Shown: piece by piece, positions 44,410 through 51,251 of the stretch
Position numbering within the stretch: the stretch's first letter is position 1
Layout: each line of letters starts with the position of its first letter
From: Sphaerisporangium sp039871875
GTDB taxonomy: Bacteria; Actinomycetota; Actinomycetes; Streptosporangiales; Streptosporangiaceae
Length of the DNA: 64,000 nucleotides
Assembly: GCF_039871875.1 (NCBI RefSeq)
Contig: NZ_JBDPMD010000014.1
Coordinates: 85,204 to 149,203, forward strand
Direction of reading: 5' to 3'
The notes under the pieces: model-generated
What the model was told of the DNA's origin: nothing
Databases searched by the model: none
The model's input: only the letters and a program-made list of their open reading frames with translations
Position numbers and translations under genes: made by a program

Positions 44410-46017
44410 TCACGCGCTGCGGCTGGTGGAGGCACCATGGAGCTTTCTCAGCTGGTCCTTGCAGGTCGGCAACGAGGCCACCAGAGTGTCCTGCTGACGC
44501 TTGATCTCCTCGAAGAGCAGCTCCGCCTGCTTCACCGACTCCGGTTGGTGCGCGATCAACGGCAGCGGATGGTCGGGGTGGCAGTCCAGCCCGGAGAAGA
44601 TGCAGTAGTAACTGCCGTTGGTCCAGAAATTGCGGAACTCAGCCTCGAAGTTCCCGTAGTAGTCGCCTTCGCTGACCACCGGCGGGTTGATCGGCAGACC
44701 GGCCCGGTAGCGCGCCATCTTGTCCCGCATGGCGTCGGGGAGATGGAGCTCCTTGTTGGCCTGCCAGAAGGCGGTGTCGACTCGCGGCGAGAAGTAGAAG
44801 TGCGCCTGGATGAAGTCCCGCGTGTCGTCGAACATCACTTCGATCTCGTTGTTGAACCGATTGACGAGCGTCTCGTCGAAGGCGCGATCGGGGAAGTTCT
44901 TGACCAGGAAGTGGATCGCCGCGTAGATGAAGTAGATGCCGGTCGACTCGAGCGGCTCGAGAAAACAGGACGCCAGTCCGATGCTGACGCAGTTCTTCAC
45001 CCAGGCTCGGCGATTGCGGCCGACCCGGAAGCGGATGTGGTTGAGCTGCTGCTTGCTCGGATCGAGATCCCACAGGCGGCAGAACTCCTCGGTCGCCTCG
45101 TCCTGGCTGCAGAAATCGCCCGAGTAGACATACCCGGTGCCGAAGCGGCCGAGCATGGGAATCTTCCAGGTCCACCCGGAGCTCATCGCGATCGCCGAGG
45201 TGTAGGGCTCGACACCGTTGGCGTCGTCGTCATGCGGTACGGCTGTCGCCACCGCGCTGTTGCACAGCAGATGATCGCTCATGTCGATGAACGGCTCGGC
45301 GAGGAGCTTGTTGATGAGGAGCCCGCGGAAGCCCGAGCAGTCCAGGAAGAGATCGCCTTCGAGAGTGCGGCCCTGCTTGGTCCGGATCGATGTGATGAAA
45401 CCCCGCTCGTCCTGCTCCGCGTCGACCATCTCGTCCTGGACGTGGACGACTCCTTGGCTCTGCGTGGCGAATCTCTGCAGGAAGGCGGCGACCAGGTGGG
45501 CGTCGAAGTGCCACGCGTAGCGGGTCGCCGGAGTGCCGTCCACCGCCCGCGGCGAGAGCTTCGCGTCCATGATGGGCGGCTCGCGGAAGCACGAGTAGTC
45601 GAACGGGACGTCGGTGCGTCCGCCGGCGAGCTTGTTGAACCAATAGTGCGACAAGGGCACCTGGTCCTGCTCGGGGAGCAAGCCGAACGGGTGATAGAAA
45701 TGGTCGGTCCTGCCGCCCCACGGTCTCGCCACCGGCTGACCCCGGCCGGGCGTGCGCCAGTTGATGAATTTCACCGCCATCTTGTAACTGGCGTTGCATT
45801 CGCGCATCCACTCTTCTTCGGGGATGCCGAGGTAGTCGAAGAAAGCCCGCTGCAGGTTGGGGACGGTGGCCTCGCCAACGCCGATCTTCGGTAGGTTGGG
45901 CGCTTCAAGGACGGTTATCTCGACGGTGCCCTGGAGTGCCTTGCCCAGGTAGGAAGCCGCCATCCAGCCCGCGGTGCCGCCGCCGAGAATCACCACGCTG
46001 CGAATTCTGCCATCCAT
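44410..46017 (-). CDS. Flavin-dependent tryptophan 7-halogenase (RebH/PrnA type)
   Basis: 535 residues, the usual length. FAD motif GGGTAGWMAASYLGKALQG is at the N-terminus; the halogenase WxWxIP motif is SGWTWKIP near 282. The catalytic Lys79 (NASYKMAVKF) and Glu357 (EPLESTGIYF) fall at the same residue numbers I recall for RebH. Many blocks recall RebH/PrnA: GVGEATVPNLQRAFFDYLGIPEEEWM, RYAWHFDAHLV and DDTRDFIQAHFYFSPR. I therefore call chlorination at tryptophan C7, on the free amino acid. AGGAAGG precedes the ATG. It heads a six-gene operon. Confidence 0.93.
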   Translation of the reverse strand: MDGRIRSVVILGGGTAGWMAASYLGKALQGTVEITVLEAPNLPKIGVGEATVPNLQRAFFDYLGIPEEEWMRECNASYKMAVKFINWRTPGRGQPVARPWGGRTDHFYHPFGLLPEQDQVPLSHYWFNKLAGGRTDVPFDYSCFREPPIMDAKLSPRAVDGTPATRYAWHFDAHLVAAFLQRFATQSQGVVHVQDEMVDAEQDERGFITSIRTKQGRTLEGDLFLDCSGFRGLLINKLLAEPFIDMSDHLLCNSAVATAVPHDDDANGVEPYTSAIAMSSGWTWKIPMLGRFGTGYVYSGDFCSQDEATEEFCRLWDLDPSKQQLNHIRFRVGRNRRAWVKNCVSIGLASCFLEPLESTGIYFIYAAIHFLVKNFPDRAFDETLVNRFNNEIEVMFDDTRDFIQAHFYFSPRVDTAFWQANKELHLPDAMRDKMARYRAGLPINPPVVSEGDYYGNFEAEFRNFWTNGSYYCIFSGLDCHPDHPLPLIAHQPESVKQAELLFEEIKRQQDTLVASLPTCKDQLRKLHGASTSRSA

Positions 46018-46334
46018 GTCGTGTGTACCTTCCTGGCCGAGTGATATTCACGTTGTGCGCCAGAACGACTCGACGCTATCTGGAGCGTGGTGTCGCGTAC
46101 GGTGACGGAGACCGGATCCACGCTAACCGCCGCTCGGCGGAGCGACCGGCACCTCGGGCGGCAGAAAGCCGGTGAATCACCGCCCCGCACCCGGCGGTCG
46201 CCGCAGCCGTGCCCGCGGTGCCATCTGCCGGTGATCCGCCGCACAAGATGCCGTCCAGGACGAATGGCCGCAATTACATTGAATCACCGGATGGACGCGG
46301 GCCGGCATTGCTTCATCGAAAGGATTGGTGCGGT
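46018..46334. promoter_or_regulatory. Divergent promoter region between halogenase and C-methyltransferase operons
   Basis: 317 bases without a gene. It contains a perfect palindrome CGGTGA-A-TCACCG at 46170-46182 and further CGGTGA half-sites at 46100-46105 and 46229-46234. The two tailoring operons diverge here, so it is a good candidate regulatory region for the cluster regulators. Confidence 0.5.
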
Positions 46335-47387
46335 ATGCCAGAGATAACCTCCGCCTTTGAGCACCGGCTGGTGGCGGCTCTGCAACCCTGGAGAAATCTG
46401 GTGCTCGCTCACACCCTGCACCAGGGGATGAACTCCGGCACCTTCGCCGCGATCCGCGACACCCCGGTTCCGCTGGACGAATTGAGCCGGCGGCTGAACA
46501 TGAACCCGGAGCGTCTCGGCGGGTTCCTCCAGTATCTCGGCAACGAGGGATACGTCTCCGTCTCGGCCGCGGGATTCACGCTGACCCCGGCCGGCCGCGA
46601 AATGGAGCACTTCCAGCCCTGGTACAAACTCCTGGTCGGCGGCTACGGCGGTACCGTGGCGGAGCTGGAGAAATGCCTCGCCGCCGACGCCGGCTACGCG
46701 GGGCGCTCCGGCGTCGACGTCGGTATCGGCAGCTGCGGCATGAGTCTTTACGATGCCCTGCCGCTGACCGTCAACCTCATGTCGCACATTCCCGCCGGGG
46801 TGACGACGATCGTCGACCTGTGCTGCGGCAGCGGCGAATCGCTGGCCGACCTGGTGGAGGCGATGCCCGGCACGAAGGCCGTCGGCGTCGACCCCGAGGC
46901 CGGCAGCATCAAGGTGGCCATGGAGATGGCGGAGGAGCGCGGCCTGCAGGATCGGCTCCAGTTCCACGTCGGCGGGATGAGCGACGACCTCGATCTCGAC
47001 CTGGATCCCGAGGGGACCTGCATCATCACCGCCTTCGGGCTCCAGGAACTGCTCGGCCAGCAGGGCAGGGACGCGGTCCTGCGGCTGGTCCGCGACGTGT
47101 TCAAGGCCTATCCGGCGGCCTATTGGGCGGTCATCGAGGTGGACAACCGCGCCGGCGACCCGGGGGTGATGGCGCACACGCTGAGCCAGGCCTATTACAA
47201 CCCCTATTACCTGCTGCATTGCTTCGTCGAACAGCGCCTCGAGACGAGGGAATTCTGGATCGAGCTGTTCGAGGAAGCGGGCGCCGAGTTGCTCACCGCG
47301 CAGACCACCGACCCCAGGGTCGATTCGACCGGCCTGGAGGCCGGGTTCCTGTTCCGCGCGAAGACAAGGACCACTGCAGATGATTGA
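46335..47387 (+). CDS. 2-keto-acid C-methyltransferase (MrsA/MppJ-like)
   Basis: 350 residues. The N-terminal part (FEHRLVAALQPWRNLVLAHTLHQGM, GGFLQYLGNEGYV, WYKLLVGGYGGT) and the SAM motif VDLCCGSGESLADLV with GVDPEAG fit the family that includes 2-ketoarginine and phenylpyruvate beta-methyltransferases. GIGSCGMSLYD and DSTGLEAGFLFRAK are further family blocks. An aminotransferase follows with an 8-base overlap. The pair should make a beta-methyl amino acid from a keto acid. Indolepyruvate, alpha-ketoarginine or phenylpyruvate are possible substrates. Confidence 0.8.
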   Translation: MPEITSAFEHRLVAALQPWRNLVLAHTLHQGMNSGTFAAIRDTPVPLDELSRRLNMNPERLGGFLQYLGNEGYVSVSAAGFTLTPAGREMEHFQPWYKLLVGGYGGTVAELEKCLAADAGYAGRSGVDVGIGSCGMSLYDALPLTVNLMSHIPAGVTTIVDLCCGSGESLADLVEAMPGTKAVGVDPEAGSIKVAMEMAEERGLQDRLQFHVGGMSDDLDLDLDPEGTCIITAFGLQELLGQQGRDAVLRLVRDVFKAYPAAYWAVIEVDNRAGDPGVMAHTLSQAYYNPYYLLHCFVEQRLETREFWIELFEEAGAELLTAQTTDPRVDSTGLEAGFLFRAKTRTTADD

Positions 47388-48417
47388 AACCCGGCGGGGT
47401 GACACGCCTGAACAGGCGGATTCGCCCAAGGTCGCCCTGGACACCAACGAAAGCCCTCTGGGGACGCCGCGGCTCGGTCTCGAGAAGGCGATGGCCAGCA
47501 TGAACGATCTTCATCGATACCCTCGTGGTGCCCTGGACGAGGTGATCGGCCTCGTGGCGGAGACGTGGCAGGTCGATCGCCACTGCGTCGTGGTGACCAA
47601 CGGTCTGGACGAGTCGATCGATCTCCTGATCTCCCTCGTCGACCGGACCTGGTGCCTGAGCCCGGGGTTCGAGCCTTACTGGACCCGGCCCGAGGCCGCG
47701 GGGAAGCTCGTCACCCGGATACCTCTGGACGACGCGGGCCAGCCGCGGGTTCCAGCAAGCAAGATCGGCCCCGAGGGCGTGGCCTTCATCATCCGTCCGA
47801 ACAATCCCACCGGGTCCGTCGTGGACGAGGCCTGGATCTGGGAGCTGCTCGACTGCGTCGAACTGGTCTGCGTCGACGAGACCTACATCGGTTTCTCCGC
47901 CCACTCCGCGTTCACCGAGAAGATCGGGCAGCAGCCGAACCTGTGCGTCTTCCGCAGCCTGTCCAAGGAGTTCGGTCTCGCGGGCGTCAGGGTGGGGGTC
48001 ATCCTGGCTCCGCCGTTGCTCGCCGCGCGGTTGCGGGAACGCCAGCGCTTCTACGGCGCCGACACGATCTCGCTCGCCGTCTCCGCCGCGGCCATGCGCG
48101 ATGACGAATACCGGAGGGCTCATCGCGACTACATCATCCAGGGGCGGGCGGACCTCGTCTCCCTCCTCGCCGGTGATCCGCGGTTCATCGAGGTCCGCGA
48201 CACGGAGGCGAGCTTCGTCGTCGCGCGCTGCCCCGATCCCGGTTCCGCCATCGCGGTGGAGTCCGAGCTGGCGGCTCACGGAGTTCTGGTCCGTGAGTGC
48301 TCACTGTTCGGCTGGCCGTCTTGGCTTCGGATCTCGGTCGGCACACCGGACGAGCACGCGAGGCTGCGCGACGTCTTGGCGGCCGGCCATGCCGAGAAAG
48401 CGAACGAGGAGAAGTGA
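47380..48417 (+). CDS. PLP-dependent aminotransferase (HisC-like, fold type I)
   Basis: 345 residues. It has DTNESPLGTP at the start, RYPRGALDEVI, the Asn-Pro-Thr motif IIRPNNPTGSV, Asp in VDETYIGF, the PLP Lys196 in SLSKEFGLAGVRVG, and Arg in LRISVGTPDEH. This is the histidinol-phosphate-aminotransferase type. It overlaps the methyltransferase gene by eight bases and the dioxygenase gene follows directly, so it probably reaminates the methylated keto acid. Confidence 0.88.
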   Translation: MIETRRGDTPEQADSPKVALDTNESPLGTPRLGLEKAMASMNDLHRYPRGALDEVIGLVAETWQVDRHCVVVTNGLDESIDLLISLVDRTWCLSPGFEPYWTRPEAAGKLVTRIPLDDAGQPRVPASKIGPEGVAFIIRPNNPTGSVVDEAWIWELLDCVELVCVDETYIGFSAHSAFTEKIGQQPNLCVFRSLSKEFGLAGVRVGVILAPPLLAARLRERQRFYGADTISLAVSAAAMRDDEYRRAHRDYIIQGRADLVSLLAGDPRFIEVRDTEASFVVARCPDPGSAIAVESELAAHGVLVRECSLFGWPSWLRISVGTPDEHARLRDVLAAGHAEKANEEK

Positions 48418-48419
48418 TC

Positions 48420-49436
48420 GTGGAGCCCTTCCCTTCCTACCGTCTCGCCGAGGACGACCTGAAACAGCTCGACAGCCTCATCGACGACCTGATCGACAGC
48501 GGATACGATCCGGCCGGGGCGGAGCTGTACAGCGCTCCATGGTCCATCATTCGCCGGCTGCCGCCCGCTCTCTGCGCGGCGCTGACCACCTTTCGGCTCC
48601 ACGAGCAGTCGGCGGCCTTGGTCCTGGACGGCCTGGCGATAGACGACAACCAGGCGGGTCCGACGCCTCTCGACTGGAGTTCCGACTCCGCCGCGTCGGC
48701 CACCCGGCGAGAGGAGCTGTTCCTGGGCATGGTGGCGATGATGATGGGAGACACCTTCAGCTGGTCCACCTTGCAGGCGGGCCGGTTGATCCAGAACGTC
48801 ATCCCGCTGCCCGGCGACGAACAGGAGCAGAGCGGTCACGGCAGCGAAGTCGAGCTGGCGTGGCACACGGAAGACGCTTTCCACCCCTATCGCTGTGACT
48901 ACCTGCTTCTCCTGGGCATCCGTAATCGCGATGCCACGCCGACCCTGGTGTCGTCGATCCGGGACGTCCACCTCAGCGACAGCGACCGGGCGACGCTCTT
49001 CGAGGAGCGCTTCCAGATCCTGCCGGACAACGAGCATCTCCGGCAGCTGGCGGACGAGGCCTCGCATCACCCCGGTTTTCAGCGGATCCAGCTCATGCGG
49101 GACGACCCTCCGCCGGTCAGCGTGCTGTTCGGCGCGCGGTCGCAGCCGTACCTGAGAATCGATCCCTTCTTCATGAGGTGCGCGCGGGATGACGATCTCG
49201 AAGCGGCGGCGGCCCTGGAGAGGCTCACCTCCGAACTGGAGCGGGTCCAGCGGAACGTGGTCATCGCACCCGGCTCGCTGCTCATCCTGGACAATCATCT
49301 CGCGGTCCACGGCCGCAGGGCGTTCCAGGCCCGATATGACGGGACGGACCGCTGGCTGAAGAAGGCCATCGTCACCCGAGATCTCCGTAAGTCCCGTGAC
49401 ATGCGCGTAGCACCGGAGTCCCGCGTCATCGTCTGA
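48420..49436 (+). CDS. Fe(II)/2-oxoglutarate dioxygenase, VioC/AsnO type
   Basis: About 338 residues. Clavaminate-synthase-like fold: iron ligands His149 and Glu151 (WHTEDAFHPYRCDY) with distal His297 (LAVHGRRAF) and Arg311 for 2-oxoglutarate; the 14-residue His-Arg spacing is that of VioC. Family members hydroxylate C-beta of free Arg, Asn or related amino acids. GTG 48420 has GAGGAG eight bases upstream; GTG 48414 overlaps the previous stop but is too close to it. It probably supplies a beta-hydroxylated residue for the NRPS. Confidence 0.88.
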   Translation: MEPFPSYRLAEDDLKQLDSLIDDLIDSGYDPAGAELYSAPWSIIRRLPPALCAALTTFRLHEQSAALVLDGLAIDDNQAGPTPLDWSSDSAASATRREELFLGMVAMMMGDTFSWSTLQAGRLIQNVIPLPGDEQEQSGHGSEVELAWHTEDAFHPYRCDYLLLLGIRNRDATPTLVSSIRDVHLSDSDRATLFEERFQILPDNEHLRQLADEASHHPGFQRIQLMRDDPPPVSVLFGARSQPYLRIDPFFMRCARDDDLEAAAALERLTSELERVQRNVVIAPGSLLILDNHLAVHGRRAFQARYDGTDRWLKKAIVTRDLRKSRDMRVAPESRVIV

Positions 49437-49451
49437 GGGCAGCGGCCTGAG

Positions 49452-49478
49452 CGGCGGTCGGCGGCACGCCGACCGCCG
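49452..49478. terminator. Strong hairpin between convergent dioxygenase and regulator genes
   Basis: A perfect 12-bp stem, CGGCGGTCGGCG (49452-49463) and CGCCGACCGCCG (49467-49478), has a 3-base loop GCA. It sits between two convergent genes and probably ends transcription from both sides. Confidence 0.7.
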
Positions 49479-49484
49479 TATGGA

Positions 49485-50816
49485 TCAGCCGCTCAAGGCG
49501 GTGCTGCGATGGATCAAGCGGATCAACGAGAGCACCTGGAATCCCGGCCCGGACGGCCGCTGAACCGGTCGGACCATGCCCGCGAACAGCAGGTCGCGCA
49601 CCTGGCGCCCGCTCTCCGCCGGCGTCTGGTCGGTCAGCCGGCCCACATCCTCCAAAGCGAACATGCCTGCCGGACGCGCGCACAGGGCGTTCAGGAGTTC
49701 CCGCTGCGCGGCGGGCAGCCGGCGCAGCCGTTCAGTCAGTACCCGGCTGTAGCGTGCCGGGTCGTCCTGGTCGGCGAGGTGGTTCAGAAAGGGGATGGAG
49801 TCGGTGCGGACCAGGTCGCGCAGGGTGGCCAGGTCGTGGAGGGCGAGCCAGGAGGCCGCCGACTGCAGGGCCCTCGGCAGGCCGTCCAGCCGCCGGCAGA
49901 TCTCCGCCGCCTGTGCCCGTTCCTCGGGCCTGCGGCCGAGGCCCGGCCGCGAATGCCTCGCGTGCTCCAGGAAGATCTGCAGGGCCGGGTAGCGCTCCGG
50001 CTCCGGCTCGCAAGGTAGTTCCAGCGGTTGCACGAGGAAGACACGTTCACCGGGTACCCCCCACGGTTGCTCAGAAGTGATCAGCAGCCGCAGCCCCGGG
50101 CAGTTCCGCAGCAGCCGGCTGAACTCCTTCCACGACGGCGAAGCGGCGGGCGCTCCGTCGATCACAAGAAGTGCCGGTCCGCCACCCAGCAGCTCCTCCA
50201 GAAGGTCGCCGGTGGCGCTCCCGCTCGCGTCCTGCCCGTACAGCCGGCCGACCCACGAGCGCAGCCTGGCCGTCACAGCCTGGTCTCCGGTGGCCAGGTA
50301 GTCCGCCGCGGCGCCCGCGGAGGAATGCCACAGGACGGGCAACTGAGGCTCCCGGTGAAGCTGCGCGGCCACCTCCAAGGCCACCCGGGTCTTGCCCACG
50401 CCGCTCAGTCCCACGAGCTGGAGCAGCCTGACGCCCCCTTCTGCCAGCTCGTCACAGATCTCCCGCACTTCCGCGTCTCTGCCCCAGACGGTCTGGAGCG
50501 TGGCCGGCGGACTGAGCTCGGAGGTCTCCAGCCGGGTGCCGGGGGAGCCTGTGAAACGGCCGACTCCCGCGGCGGTTTCGAGGTCCCGGCGCGATCTCGG
50601 GCCGAGACGAAGCCCGTCCGCGATCAACCGGATGGTGTCGGCCCGGGGCCGGCGAACCCGGTCCTGCTCCAGATCCCGGATCGCCCGCACGCTGATGGTC
50701 GAGAGGTCGGCCAGCCCCTGCTGGGTCAGTCCGGCGCGGATGCGATGGCGGCGGATCAGGTCTCCAAGGCGCCGCGCGCCAGGCTCGCTCGCGCGGCCAC
50801 TCAAGATCATTGTCAT
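49485..50816 (-). CDS. XRE-HTH regulator with STAND/NB-ARC ATPase domain
   Basis: About 443 residues. The N-terminal HTH (residues about 10-65: LGDLIRRHRIRAGLTQQGLADLSTISVRAIRDLE) is followed by an NB-ARC-like NTPase with Walker A GLSGVGKT, Walker B PALLVIDGAP and LITSEQPWG, then a winged-helix region. AAGGAG lies six bases before the ATG at 50816. The C-terminus lacks the usual long TPR array. It is likely a pathway-specific regulator of the adjacent NRPS cluster, in opposite orientation to the SARP. Confidence 0.85.
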   Translation of the reverse strand: MTMILSGRASEPGARRLGDLIRRHRIRAGLTQQGLADLSTISVRAIRDLEQDRVRRPRADTIRLIADGLRLGPRSRRDLETAAGVGRFTGSPGTRLETSELSPPATLQTVWGRDAEVREICDELAEGGVRLLQLVGLSGVGKTRVALEVAAQLHREPQLPVLWHSSAGAAADYLATGDQAVTARLRSWVGRLYGQDASGSATGDLLEELLGGGPALLVIDGAPAASPSWKEFSRLLRNCPGLRLLITSEQPWGVPGERVFLVQPLELPCEPEPERYPALQIFLEHARHSRPGLGRRPEERAQAAEICRRLDGLPRALQSAASWLALHDLATLRDLVRTDSIPFLNHLADQDDPARYSRVLTERLRRLPAAQRELLNALCARPAGMFALEDVGRLTDQTPAESGRQVRDLLFAGMVRPVQRPSGPGFQVLSLIRLIHRSTALSG

Positions 50817-51180
50817 CGGGCTGCTCCTTGTGCCATGGCATGCGGGAACGGTTCGAGTCTGCTGGGAGGCGGCTACCTTCACGGGTGGCGGATGCTTGCC
50901 TTGGAGTGATCAGAGTCCGGTCTTGTGCCAGGGATTCACCTTTGTGGCAAGTGCCCGGCACATCCAGTTATAGACAGGAAGGATCTCTTACCACTCACGT
51001 GCCGGTCTCTCGCAGCTCTAATCAGGTGAGCGTCGCGTCCGGGAGTGCGCCGCCGCGGTGACCGTCCAGAGGACTTCCAGGAGATACGGCAGGCTGATCA
51101 GACAGGGCGATCCGGGGCAGGGCGGGGTCATCCGAGAGGGGTTTTTGCACGAACCATTGCCAAAAGGGAGAGGCGCAATA
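50817..51180. promoter_or_regulatory. Divergent 364-bp region between the XRE-STAND and SARP genes
   Basis: No gene is convincing here. An imperfect inverted repeat, TTGTGCCA...GTGGCAA, occurs at about 50931-50953. It lies between the divergent regulators and could bind either of them. I see no clear -35/-10 pair. Confidence 0.3.
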
Positions 51181-51251
51181 TGTCAATCTTGAGCAAGAGT
51201 CCGTCGGCCGGTGGTCGGCATCATCTTCGTAACCTTCGGCCTGGGCGGTGA
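51181..51251 (+). CDS. Possible 22-residue leader peptide upstream of the SARP gene
   Basis: ATG at 51181 follows AAGGGAGAGGCGCAAT and reads MSILSKSPSAGGRHHLRNLRPGR to a TGA at 51249-51251. The stop overlaps the SARP GTG (51248-51250). The peptide is basic and has no TTA codon. It could couple translation into the SARP gene, which has a weak ribosome-binding site of its own. It is too short to prove by sequence. Confidence 0.4.
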
